The notes: generated by a model from the sequence alone, not told the origin. Positions 47,001 to 58,970 are shown, numbered from the stretch's first letter. The stretch: DNA of 64,000 bases from Crossaster papposus (GCA_037893245.1 JBAIAA010000531.1:2232001-2296000), one strand, 5' to 3'. A program made the numbers and translations.

Positions 47001-48725
47001 TTAGGCGGCATTCACTTCTGTTGGGACCCGCCAACTTTGGAATAGGTGGGTCACGTTTCCTCAGGAGCACGGAAGGCACGCTGGTGTATGATTCTGGCAG
47101 GTGGGCAACTGTTGTCGCAGTTGTTGCAGTGTTGTCTGTGTCCACAATCCGTTGAACTCCAGGGACGTCACTATTCGGGTGTTGGAACAAAGAGATTCCT
47201 GTACCATGGAACGAGTCCTGAGCACTTGTCGAGCTAGGGTTGTGGTCTATGTTGTCGACTGCTCCAGTGGTGAACAAGCCACCCTTCAGTATGGGGGGCA
47301 AACGGCTCCCTCCAACAGGAAGTAGCGACATATGTTGTTCCCCAACTCAGAAGAAATGCTCAGCACCCTGTCGTAGGCGATAGACAGACCAAGGCGGTAC
47401 AGCTCATCAACGAGGTCTCGTCTTCGTGTCTTTGTGTGCATCATCACACCCAGGTACACAGGTACAGGTGTCTCTCTGTTGTGACTGTGCTTGGTAGATT
47501 GTACAGAACCGGTGCTCTTGCGACGGCGTGCACAGCTGTTAAACATCAGGAGCTGGGTGATTGTAAGTGTAGGAGCTGGTACAGATGAGTGGCTTGACTG
47601 TTCATGGATATTGGGGCCATTCAAGATCATAGAAACCAGTGCGATGAGTGAATTTGGCACCGACTCTTCCTGGCAGTGGGTGTCAAATGAACCACTGAAT
47701 GCAGTCGTCATCTTCAGCATGTCTCTTCGGACTATGTTGGCAGCTCTAGCCAGATGAATGCCATCACTGTCGGCATCCTGCTCACATACCTTGCGCAGGG
47801 CTGCTCCAACATCCTGGTTGAAAGCAAGTAGAATGTCTCGGCCTCGCTTGTGCTCCTCTAAGTCAGGAAAATACCTCAAAATTCTATTTTTTAGTTCGGT
47901 TGAGTGAACACGCCCAGTCAGGACTGTTCCAAGCTGCTCCAGCCTGGTGTTGTACAGGGTTGCCAGGTCTATGAGCTTGAACACTGGCGCCACATCAGAG
48001 TCCATACGGGCTTCCTCAATGTAGGACACCAGTTCAGCAAGGGCTATGCCGTGATTTACATCGTCTTGGTCTGGACCCTCATTTATCTTCGTGCCTCTGG
48101 CTTTGTTGTACAGGGAGGCTAGACACTTCACATGGTACTTGGCCTCTTGTGCTATAAGATCCCCTCCACTTAGTTTAGCCAACAGTGGTTTGTCCTCTAG
48201 TTTGAGGGCACATTTCCTGACACGGGCATCAAGCTCAAAGGTGGAAGCCTCGTGCAGAGTCTCCTTACCCGCCAGTCTGTCACAAAAGAAACACTTCTCA
48301 ACTGAAGGTTGTGGTTGGTTCACACTCTGACGGGTGTACTTCCTTGGGACATCTGCACTGTGCTCATAGGAGGTTTTCCTCTTCTCAGCTCGAAACAGTT
48401 AGGTTTTGTTGTATTCGAGTCTACATGAATCGTGCCACCTGGCTCTGTGGTGCTCGAATGTGGCTTGAATGCCCTCACCATCATCCAGTTTGGAGAGATC
48501 TATAGTCTTTGGCAGACATCCGATCTTGCTGAAGGCGAGGAGATTGTCTGCAAGAGTCTGGTACCCAGAACCACCGGTGCTACGCTTTGATTCAGCTGGA
48601 CAACATAGCTTCGCAGAGGTGTCTTTCTGACATAGCACACACTGGTCCCAATCTGTCAGAAATGGAAGATGTGCACCAGATGAGTCTGGCTGTTGGGGGT
48701 CCAACACCATAAAACGTTTGGCCAT
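44010..48725 (-). CDS. Tandem C2HC zinc-finger / FEN-XPG-like nuclease / CXC protein, two breaks
   Basis: This is a large gene of unknown function, roughly 1,525 codons in two exons (48725-46973 and 46833-44010). Its parts in order are zinc finger 1 (CVLC ... WHDSC, exon start), zinc finger 2 (CFFC ... YHVKC), and a conserved middle (YLGVMMHTKTRRRDLVDEL, then DNIDHNPSS and FHGTGISLFQHP). Exon 2 has VPVITADQPLYTLAKQ, then a nuclease-like part: IILDGAA (about 45215), VVWDEYLPDSLKSDTRIKRG, CTHEEADTRML (about 44810), TVDTDVVVLA (about 44720) and HAFTGCDTVSSFRGRSKKTAW (about 44550). These acidic blocks match the order and spacing of FEN1/XPG N and I regions. The C-terminus is a CXC cluster (CGCKKGC, CKC, CHC). 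Breaks are an in-frame TAA at 48399-48401 and a one-base loss in a six-C run at 47293-47298. It could be a host family or the gene of an unrecognised mobile element. The nuclease call is by motif only. Confidence 0.7.
46834..46972 (-). other. 139-bp intron of the zinc-finger/nuclease gene
   Basis: The donor CAG|GTAAAT (GT at 46972-46971) and acceptor TTCAACAG (ending 46834) join EYR to WLGQMGK without disturbing the frame. The intron is short and AT-rich, with a pyrimidine-rich 3' end. Confidence 0.8.
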
Positions 48726-49031
48726 TGTCAGTCAGTCAGAATATATTTAGAGTACAGCCATCGTGACCTGAAAGCAGAATCAGCAGAATTAAGATATGCA
48801 CATCTCAGCTCTAGTACATATGTAGCAAGACAGATCTGTCAGATATGATAAGCATGACAAGGAAGAAAAACGTTGTTTGCGTCCCTGTTAGGCCACCATA
48901 CATAATTGTGTTTAAGTCCACGGGAGGCCTATGCATAACATGTCAATAACAAATGATACATAGATCCACAAGAATGTGTTTTGCACTAACCATAGTTGAT
49001 ATAATAAACACATAATGGAATGGCAATGAGG

Positions 49032-49180
49032 TCACTAGTCATATCTATGAACCCCGAGGTACTGTAAGTGACCACATGAGGGCCATATTTTCCGAGGCCG
49101 AAGGCCGAGGGAAATGTGACCTTTATGTGGTCATTCACAGTCTCTCGGTGTGCATAGATGCGACTATAGTCGACTAGTGA
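49032..49180. mobile_element. Foldback MITE, about 150 bp
   Basis: Arms of about 70 bp starting ACTAGTC pair with one another around a GGCCGAAGGCC centre (for example GTGACCACAT against ATGTGGTCAT). RNA or DNA from it would fold into a long hairpin. Confidence 0.65.
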
Positions 49181-49510
49181 CCGAATTATGCCAGTACATA
49201 TGAGTTTCATAACACACCACCCACGGTCCAAAAAATACCATGAGAAAAGAGATATTTACTTGCGTACAGCTCGCCGTTTAGAATTATTCACGGATTATTT
49301 AATTATATCCTTGGTACATGAAGAGTCTTTCTTGAGGATCAATTGTGCAATTTCCTCGGTTTAATAATAGTGTAAATCCAGATTTGTTGACCTGATCCGT
49401 ACCGTCGGTGTTAGAAGCCGCCATTTGTCTTACTTTCATGACAACACTTGAGTAGTCTTGACAACTTCTTGAGGGCGCTGTAAACTGTCAAACATTAACG
49501 ACAAGTATCA

Positions 49511-49534
49511 CACTATGGACCGGTCCATAGTGTC
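49511..49534. repeat. 24-bp perfect palindrome
   Basis: ACACTATGGACC followed by its exact inverse GGTCCATAGTGT. A second, imperfect relative (GTGCACCGGTCCATAGTGG) follows at about 49548. No function is evident. Confidence 0.8.
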
Positions 49535-49639
49535 ACGGAACCACTGTGCACCGGTCCATAGTGGTAAAATTTGCACTGGCTATGCAATAGGCTATACTAG
49601 TGAACCACACATGATAATGGTTTAGCCATTCGGGGAGAA

Positions 49640-49840
49640 GAATCAACACAAGGTGTGTTAAAATTCAACTTATAGGCAAAAATTGTAAATTGTGGTTGCC
49701 ATTTTGTAAAATGGCCGCCACAGCGACCATAGGACGAATATGCGATGTCCCTATATCCAAAAATATTCCTAAGGGTATGTCCCAACTGTGTGCCAAATGC
49801 CATGCTTTTATCATCAAACCCACAATTCGGTCAAAAAATT
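49640..49840 (-). repeat. Dispersed repeat R1, copy 2 (inverted)
   Basis: This is the inverted partner of 43300-43450, so the zinc-finger/nuclease gene lies between two R1 copies in opposite orientation. It abuts the gag-like fragment at 49850. Confidence 0.75.
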
Positions 49841-49849
49841 TCACATATC

Positions 49850-50230
49850 TTTATCAATGACTTTAGCCAGTTTTTCATTGACTGCAGCAGCAGTTGGGGC
49901 ATCCTCTGTATATAGCTGTTCAAAATGTTCAACAACTGGTCATCCTGGCATGTAGGGTTTGAACCTGTGACTGACTCCGAGAGCAGTTCGTTTATAGTCT
50001 TTGAGGCGCTTGCATCTGAGTCAGATTCTGAGGCCAGACAAGGCCGCTTTGCGGCAGGTTGGCTGAGGATGGCCGTTTGGATGGTCTTAATGGCTTCTGC
50101 CATTGTGTCCCGCTTTTCTGTCACGGCGGCAAATTCTTGCCGAGTAACAGCCTTGTTTTTACGAGACTTTTCTTTTGGCTTAGCCGAATCATCTTGATAC
50201 TCACCCGTATCCTGTCAGGTGTCCGACAGA
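49850..50230 (-). pseudogene. DIRS gag-like fragment
   Basis: Minus-strand frames give MAGPSDSVRHLTGY near 50240, then AKRPCLASESDSDASASK and DDQLLNILNS, and in another frame NEKLAKVIDKDM near 49870. The Ser/Asp-rich linker followed by a hydrophobic segment and a short repeat of LA-(x)-V resembles the N-terminal ORF of DIRS-type elements. At least two frame changes and several stops are present. The family call is tentative. Confidence 0.4.
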
Positions 50231-50489
50231 GTCCGACGGCCCGGCCATTAATTCTAAAAATCTGTCTCTAGTTACTATCCATTGGGATATACAGTACAAT
50301 GTATAACTCTACGTACACACTTTATACGATGTATTAGGGCGTGGTTGCCCTTTATAGGGAAGATATTATTTTCAAGATCTTTCAAGCGTGACCATACACT
50401 CCGGTGGAAAGTGTAATCGCATTGTAAGTCCGAAGTGGAGGTGATTATAAGGTAGAATTAAGAAATAGTTCTTCCCTGGACACACTAAA

Positions 50490-50615
50490 CAAATATCGAC
50501 ACCGACCAAAAAACTTCCACGGTTGGTGTTTGGTGCTCACGCAAGAGGCATGTGTAACTATGTAAAGAACTGTGTTTGGGGGGTCACATTTGTTGTCTAA
50601 TGGTATGAACATATA
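50490..50615 (+). repeat. Dispersed repeat R3, copy 2
   Basis: This is the partner of 40444-40600, with a short G run at the position where the other copy has G20. Confidence 0.7.
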
Positions 50616-51467
50616 AATAGATCTTCCCTGGACACACACACCAAACACTAAAGCAATCTTGAAATTTACACCGTACCAAACGTAGTTTTGAAGTACAGCT
50701 ATTGCCACCATTCATGCAGTTGTAAACATTGAAATCACTATTACACAGACCCCAAGCACTGGCGTATAACAGCCGCAGGCCTTTAGCTCTTTTGGTGCGC
50801 TTTGAGTCATAGGACAAAAAGATAACCGCTTAAATTCGAACGTGCATGTCGAGGACAACCAGAAAATTGAACACAACCTAATTTTCTGAATTAAGTGCAA
50901 ACCAGTCCTTCCATTCACAAACGGACAAATACAGCAATACTTTCATCAAACACAAACGAGTGAAAATGTCCATCCAAGGTCTATCCTTGCAGCAATGCAT
51001 TTGTCCAGGCTACTTCTCCAACGAGCGCGATATAAAGCCATAGAAATGGAACAAAGATGACATATTCCCATAGAGCTATATTAAATTACTAGAGCACTGG
51101 CTAGATGCAAAAAGTGATCGAGCTTGGCGCATCCATGTTTGTGCACAAACCTATGGAAACCTCAACATTTGGTACGGCTTTTGTACGGCTATTTGCACAT
51201 CTGCGTTGGTATTCTATACAGTGTGTTTTGGAAGCCGATACGCAGAAACCGAAACGAATGATTTATTTATTCCATTTGTTTTTCCTAGGGTGTGCCCAAA
51301 CAGTTTAAAACTGGTTTTCATTGGGGCCCTGCATACATCATTAACTGAAATAGCAGTACATATAAATGCAACAACATTTACAGAAAGTTACAAACATAAT
51401 ATTTACAGACGTACACAAAATATTGGTCTTGTACAAAGGAGTCATTTTGTTGAGACTTTTTTTTGAC
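50616..51467. other. Gene-free AT-rich stretch
   Basis: No coding region or repeat could be supported. Confidence 0.4.
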
Positions 51468-53270
51468 TTAACTCTTTTTGAAAAAAAAATTAAGACGAGC
51501 AAATATATCATCTGAAGGGGTGAGGAAGGTACATTTTAGATACAACATTTTTCTTACGTATTCGACATGTGGGCCCCAACTTAATGTTTCATCAATAACT
51601 ACACCCAAACATTGATAAGACTTCACATTTTCAATACGACTACCAGTAATGCATACATTTAAATCAACATTACATATTTTCTGCCTTGTACCAATAAGCA
51701 TGCATCTGGTTTTGGTGGCATTAAATGCTAGCTTGTTTCTTACACACCAGTTAAGAAAACTTGTAAGAGCTGTATTTAATTTAAGCTACTTTCTATTATA
51801 ATAATGTTGGAGGAGCTACACGTTAGTGTGGAGTCATCAGCGTACATAAATAAGTTGCAGACCTGGTCCCTCCACTATTTACAATTCTGGAGCGCGGCTA
51901 GCGAATTTTAGTTATGTGGGCCCCTCCATAAACTTTCTTATCGTACTAGTGCACTGTGAACAGTAAGAATGAATTTCCATAGTGCGCTGTGTTTTTGTTG
52001 TTGGATGTTCAGCGGTAGTTACTTCTATATAGCTGTGTACATACCAAACATACTTTTGTATTGTTATCTTCTATTATACCTTGTGTGCATACCAAACATA
52101 CTTTTGCATTGTTATAGCAGTATTAGAGATGCAGTGCCATCTTAGTTGTTATGCAACCTGAATAGTATGTTGTGCGTGCCTCTACTTTTCTTTTTTATTG
52201 TTACATATGCAGTGTGCTGAATTATACTCTTCGGATTAGATACAAGGTTTTGGGGGTGTTGGCTGGATAAATGTTTTTAGTCATTCCGTCAGCGACCTCC
52301 CTCGAGCGAACATCATAAATTATGTTCTCTCACTAAACATTTATAGCCAGTTTACCTAACCACGTAATGATATAACTTGCTGTATTACTGTATCGGCTGG
52401 CACAAGTTGGGGGACGTCACCCGGTAAGTAAAATAATATTTACTATCAATGTATTGTGCAATGTAATTTGGTTTAGTTGGATAGTAAAAACTGACCTTAA
52501 CACACTTAATATTAATACTATGAACACAAGCATTTATCAATTCCAATAAATACTTGGGGAAGTTTAATATATATTTTTGTATAGTTAATTCAAACTGTCG
52601 TTTTTATTAAATATACAAAATTCTGTGTACAGTCTACTGAAACTCTTAATAAACTGAACATACTGCGAGAGCGCTGGACGCTTGTTAAGACCACCCCCTT
52701 CCGTTTCCTGATTTTTATTAATATTGTTGTAACCAAACCACCACTCGGTTACAGTATATATATACCGATGAGTGCACCCATCTTTCAAAAATCTTAGAAA
52801 TAATTGGCAGTATAGAAATAGGCCGATAGGTAGCTGTACTACACTTATCTCCTCCCTTGTGAATTGGTGTTACTAAAGCATGTTTCCAATCTTTAGAGTA
52901 TCGCTCACATCTTATAGACAGGTTCCAAATATGAGTTAAAGATTTAAAGGTAATTATAAGGTGAAGCAATTTTAATCATTTTAACACTGATTCCATCCGG
53001 ACCTGTTGCTTTCCCAACCGACATATATGGTATTTGCTTTTGAACAAACTCTTCTGTAATATTAGGTACTACGTAATCTTCATTAAAAGAATCAAATATA
53101 GGGGCGTCAGTATTGTCATCTATTTCAAGTTCACGCAAAGGGTAGTTTCCAGCAGTACGCTTGCCGATTGTTGAAAAATGTTCATTAAATGTATCAGCAA
53201 TGTTAGTCCAGGCTCCAGTCCCCCCAATATGAGTTAACGCTACATGATTTGCTCTCTGTAATATTTTTAC
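51468..53270 (-). pseudogene. Non-LTR retrotransposon (LINE) RT fragments
   Basis: Minus-strand fragments appear in the right order. The region before RT is at 53270-53150 (TNIADTFNEHFSTIG). RT fingers follow at 53138-52750 (GKATGPDGISVKMIK, WKHALVTPIHKGGD, YRPISILPIISKIFER). The catalytic YADD motif lies near 51850 (NLFMYADDSTLT). Past the palm come MLIGTRQK and YQCLGVVIDETLSWGPHVEYV, to 51468. Between 52740 and 51890 about 850 bp do not read as RT, so palm motif A is replaced or displaced by an insertion. Stops and frame changes are present, and no endonuclease is seen upstream. The motif style fits a Jockey/CR1-like clade. Confidence 0.8.
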
Positions 53271-53279
53271 GTTTTTCTA

Positions 53280-55077
53280 TGTAGTAAGGCCTGCTGATTC
53301 ATAATCAGGACGGTGTATTAAAATTTGACCCAGCGAAAATGCATTTGTTTGTCAAAATCCAATTTGGCCGCCATTTCCCCCCCACCAATTTTTTTTATTA
53401 AAACCGAACTATGAATTAAAAAAAACAAAACATTAGTCGGCCGAATGAACCCAAATTTAGCTCAGAAGGCGACTTGCGATAGATAAGCATTTGTGCAAAA
53501 GTTCACATCTGAGCTAATTTTGAAATTTTGCAAAATCCAAAATGGTGGCCATTTTGTGTAATAATAAAGAGAAAAGGTCGTTTTTAATAGCGTTCATTTT
53601 ATAAATAGTATATTTAATTAAAATTTAGACAAAACTGAGTTTCAGACATTAAAAGTGTTTACAGCCGATTTCCTCAAATTTGGTGTAAATTACCACAATC
53701 GGCAAAATTGATTAAAAAAAAAAATCCTAGGGCGTAGGGCGTATTTAGTACTTTTTGCCCGGTTTTTTTTTAAACTAACTTTCTGTACATTTTGTTATTG
53801 TTATCCAAATGTAAACAACATTTGTACTACAGAGATATTTTTCAACAATCAATAACTTGAATGTTTTGATTCAAGGTTTTCCACAACATATCATTAAAAC
53901 AATATGACCAATAATAAATTTCAGTCAACATTAATAGCCCCTCGTCGAGTCAAACGATATGTTTTAATATTAAGATTTGTTATGAATGTTTTCCAAATGA
54001 CAGATAAACAATTCACTAACTTCATAGTAGTTTGTTATGCGCTTATGTTGGATCCACAACGCCTGTGTTGACTTAGAAATAAAATTACCCGGTTCACCTA
54101 ATAAAGAATGTAGTTTTATTTTTTTACTGAGGTCACCCCCGATTGTATGTGATAATGCAAGTGTTAAAAACAGACTGCCCCAATCGTGTCCGCCTTCTGT
54201 GTTTATCGTTCATGTAGCCGAATTCATACATTATATCGCGATTTCACATCCATTTCCACCCCAGGGAGAATCACCACAGGTTTAGTGTCAGAATTGGAAT
54301 ATGCATTACAGGATTGAAATACTTGTGCCCCAATTCCAGTAGCAATTGAGACCACTGACGTCACAACTGAGTTAGATTCACGGAAGGGAGTTGAACTGGT
54401 CATTGAGCAACTCCAGATGTCCAAATGCAATAACAGTCACGAAAAGAACACGATCCCGGGTCGCCGGATAGGAATAACCGAGCCGTCAGCTTCGACGTGA
54501 AGGATACATTATGAATATGGAGAGACAGGAAGAGCTTCAATGACCGCACAGCATCGGAAGTACGATAGGCGCTTTATTCTCGTCGATTACACCTGCTGTG
54601 CTAACTTAATTAATTGTCACCACCAAAAAAACAAGGCAAAACTTTCTCACACTTCGTCAATGTTAATAATACCAATTAACAGCAAGTGGCACATCCATGC
54701 AGGGCAGGTTCAGTGATGAAGCATGTTGAACAGCGGATTATTGATGGACTCCCTTTACAGGTGACGAAAGTATCAATGGCCAAAGAGGAATAACCTTCAA
54801 GTGGAGGCAGTTTAACCATATATAGGCTAGATGTCAGAGGCCAGATGTTAGATTCAGGAATTAGAGTAATTTCGGTGTGAAGATATGTCAGCCGAGTATC
54901 GTACCCAGTATAGATACAATGGAAAAACCAATAGATTGCGTGGTAGTGAAGAGATGTTTGTAAACATGAATGACAAGTTGGATAGTGCATTTGGATGTGC
55001 CAGTTGTCAGAAAATGATCTGGTGAAATTCCGTTGCCCAGGCCTAGACTTTGAGAGAACTTGACAGGCAAAAAAGAG
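53280..55077. other. Gene-free stretch
   Basis: It contains two short mirror-like motifs built on AATGGTGGCCATTTT and GGCCGCCATTT (53370, 53540). No coding region is recognised. Confidence 0.4.
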
Positions 55078-58000
55078 CTAGATATAATAACATTTTCTTT
55101 TTGTATTCAGTTTACTGTATTCTGTGACACTTTCAGACTCGTCATCGGGAGTATCATCGTCTAATTCAATATCTGCTCGCACACAGGTAGCTGCCCGACT
55201 TTTGCACGAGCATGAGTAATCGCACGCTTGTTTCTTTTTCAGACAAGGGCAATTTCTTCTGCAATTCTTCTTACACTTGCAGAATAGCTTGCTTCGAAGA
55301 TGGTGTGGAAGATACCTACGTTGCACAAGTACAGGTTTAATTCCAGAGGATATTGATCTCCATCCGTAATTAAAGGGGTCAGAAAGGGATGGTCTTGCCT
55401 GCATTGCCTTAACCCAGACACTCGTTTGGAAAATGGCACGTAGGACATGTTGTTGGAAAGCATCATTTGTTAGAGGCAATGACTCTATGTTTTCGACCCT
55501 TGCGTAAAGGTGACGTCTTAACATGTCCAAACTAGAGAAATCACTATGACCATACACCTTAGTTAGAAGATCGGTCGCAACTTTCGTAATGTGCACAACA
55601 AAGTCCTTAGAAACATTGCTCTGATGTTCCAGCTGGTCCAGCGAAGTGAGCAGACATTGTCACCTCGAGTAAACACCTCCACCAGATTTGTTTCTCGACG
55701 ATACTTCTCTCCTTTTTACTGCAGCGTTAGCTTCATTGGTGTGACACATCATCGTCGTCCAGGTGAACCATCAACTTTACAGAAGAAGAAATGCCTGCAG
55801 TAAAAGGTAGAGCCATAAACCACTTCTTTTGAGTGTATTCTTTCATAGTCACTCCCTTCAGCCCCGCCTGTTAATTTTTCCTTTTGCATCACAATTATGT
55901 GAGCATTCTAGTGCCATGTCTGTCCAAATGCTTTGAACTTTCCTGTCGACCGTTTTACTGTGAAGTGACCATTCTCAAACTGTGTGTGAACTTCGGGTGC
56001 AGTATGTGGTAACATTTGCATCTCTTCCAAGTAAGCAACAACAGCTTTAATATACTTGCAATAATCTGCAGCTGCAATAACTTCTAGCATGCCTGGTGTA
56101 CTTGACAAATGCTCCGTCCAAACACCATCTCTCTCAGCATGGATAAACAATAGTGCTGCATCCACCATATCTAAGTAATTCAAGCACAACTGGTGCGTTA
56201 AAAACTCTTGCCAACTTTTGTCAAATCTGCCTTTCAGCTCCTGAACACCATCGGCTTCATGGTCCAACTGCTTTATGATATCATAGGCTTCATCTCTTCT
56301 ATTTATGAGGACATATTTCACTTTATTCATCAAGTTTTTCACTTCACTAAGACAATCTGAATCCACACAGTTGCAGACACACCGCTCCTCAAATGCAGAC
56401 TACCAAACAATGTTCGTCTACCATTATGTGTGCATTTATTGCTTGGTAGTATCGTTTTCCAGAAAGGACTTTATTATTTTGCTGTGAGCTTCCATCAACA
56501 ACTTTCCTTCGACGAATAACTCTTTCAATCTGGTTCCACCCATCAGCTTTCCAACAGCACCCAAGTAATTCATGAGGAGATGGAATCCACCATGCCGCAA
56601 TATTAGATTGGGAAATCTGTCTGGTTCCTGAAGTCGCAGAGTATAGCTGATTTCGTAAACAGCCTCATCCTGAGTGACTATTGTGTGTTCCATTCCTAAG
56701 TAATGGCTTGACTTCATACAGATCTGCAGAGCTTCTTTCAAGACAGCAGGGTCAGTTGGTGACTTGTTCAGAAATGGACAATAGCCGATTGAAGTCACTG
56801 GGAGAGTATTTCTTGATATCGTTGCATTGAACACCTTCCACCCTGGGCAATCCACATCAACTTCAAGAAGCTTTGTTGAACATCGACGCATCGTGGTCCA
56901 ACATAAATTCAAGTTGGGCATTTCAGAAGAAACCTTCTGTAGCAACGAGTTGATGTTAGACTCGTTGCCAGAGTGCATCCTGCGTTTTAAGGTACGGACT
57001 TTGGTTACTGTCTTCGGATCAAAGTTGCTCGCCTTGCTACCACGGAGACTTGTTTCTCTGCCAATGTGTGCAGGAATTGCACCAAATCACCCTTTTTGTA
57101 CCGTTCGTTGTGACGATGGCTGGTACATCACCATGCTTGTAACATGCATACTGGATCCATCCAATGTTGATTCTGAGAAGTCAAGGTTATCAATGGCGTA
57201 CTGTGTAAACTTCCCACGTATTATGTTGGAAGGGATGAATATGTTGTCATCTGCTGCTTCGTCAGTGATCTGATTTGCAACTGAGGTTAAAAGACGTTGC
57301 AGTTCAACATAACTACTGCACAAACCAAGCCTGTTGTGTACGGTGATGATATCTCTACATGTGGTCTTATGGTACACATAGACAACCAAACCAACATGTT
57401 TTGGAGTTTGCATGCCTGTTGCTGCGAAGCGAATATCTTGGGCCAGATTCAAAACTTTCTCATGAGTGCTGATTTGCGAAGTCACATTGGGGTCATCTTC
57501 ATTCAGGATTACTCTGCCTCGTTCATCTCTTTGATCAAATGCTGTACCGCCACACAGTATACACGCAAGGATATTGTACAGGCTTGAGGGCACCATTGAA
57601 GAGGCTCTATCATATTTGACGTTCCATGATTGTGGCACATCTTCCTTCATGCGTGTCTGTACATCTTTCCAATCAGACCTGATCTTTTCTGCAACCTGAA
57701 AAGATTGTTTGGCTTAAATGGCATGTTGTTGCTCACCAAGGGTGTTTCTACTGTCATCGTTCTCATCTTCTGACTCGGCATCGATGCGAAGGTAGTTTTC
57801 CTCAACATCGTTTCTCAGATCTCTCAAAGCTTGAACAAGTTTAACAACAGACATTTGAGCAGAGCAGACCAAGTCGGATTGCTGTCCTCCTTGAGGAACA
57901 AAGCGAACACTTGAGCCAAAGTGATTTTGAAGTCTTTTTTTTTAACTAGATGTACGGTACTGAGCCACTGATTCTGTATTGAGGCCAACATTTGACAAAT

Positions 58001-58714
58001 GGGTTTGATACATCCGTTTCAAAGTTGATGCAAAAAACACCTTGCCAGTATAAAGGGGCTCTGTAACATCACACAGCAAGGCATTGAAAGCTGTCTCATA
58101 AGGACCCCGATGTTCCATCTTATCTCGGCGTAGTCTCAGAGTATCATAGCAATGCTTGTGGTACCTCACTTTTGCTGACATCATATCAATGGGCTTTCCT
58201 CTTTCTGCACCCTGTATACGTAGCAATAGTAGGTGGTCATCAGGTGGCTCGCGTGTAAATCAGTTGATCTACTGTGCTACTTTCTACTTGTCTCAGTTTG
58301 TCATGCTTTCTTTTACCTGCCATGTGTTCTCTTCCACATATAACACACATCTGCTTCATGTCAAAATATTACACTGATTGTCTAGTTGATAGAGATGAAC
58401 CTGATGTTGAACTAGTATTTTTCACCATATTTGGAATATTGGGTCTGGTTGTCCATATACCACGGCAGGAACGATGCCATTTTGGATTTTTCTTAAGGAA
58501 ATTTTCTTTGGACTCAATCTCTGTCCGTAAACGATAAGCAGCCAAGTCATCTGTGTCGAACATCTGTAATACCTGATAATGTTTCAAAACTGGCTTCAGT
58601 AAGATTGTTAAGACCTTCATTGCTTTCCTCTTGGCATATGATGCATTTATCAAAGTCTGTTTCTGTTCGTATTTTTGTCAAAGGACTTCGCAAAAGCTTA
58701 ATACTTTCAGCCAT
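55078..58714 (-). pseudogene. Second zinc-finger/CXC family member, nuclease region lost
   Basis: This is a decayed relative of the 44010-48725 gene. From ATG 58714 it gives zinc finger 1 (CIIC at 58634-58645; WHRSC near 58470) and zinc finger 2 (CVIC at 58336-58347; RYHKHC near 58150). The middle region follows at 57650-57087 (PKHVGLVVYVYHKTTCRDI, IRGKFTQYAIDNLD), and the next block at 56978-56436 (IVTQDEAVYEISYTLR, LILRHGGFHLLMNYLGA). The segment ending FTVKRSTGKFKAFG is at 55908. The C-terminus is at 55600-55078 with the CXC cluster CKCKKNCRRNCPC and CDYSCSCKS. About 150 bp after FTVKRS the sequence jumps to the C-terminal part, so the FEN/XPG-like nuclease is missing. Frameshifts and stops separate the blocks; some gaps may be introns. 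Sequence differs enough from the first copy to be a separate subfamily. Confidence 0.7.
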
Positions 58715-58970
58715 TGTTGATATTTCAGATCAGCTAAGGATAGGACAGCCTGGCGAACTTATTCAGTGCAGGCTGGATCTAATGAAAACAAATTGTTCAA
58801 TCAAATGATAACAGCAATTGTCAAAAATGGCTACCGTTGCATGTTATTATGTCGTGCCGTCGCGTCGAGCCGTCGCGTCGTGCCGTCGATCTGTAATACT
58901 CAGTTCATTAGGATTGGAAGAACACATTTTGCTGTTCGTAGATAATCAGGTACGCTATTCCTGTTGTATA

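Noticed and set aside
48726-48737. Short (TCAG)3 run beside the zinc-finger gene as a relative of the big satellite
   Set aside because: Three units of a 4-mer are expected by chance in a window this size; no array is present.
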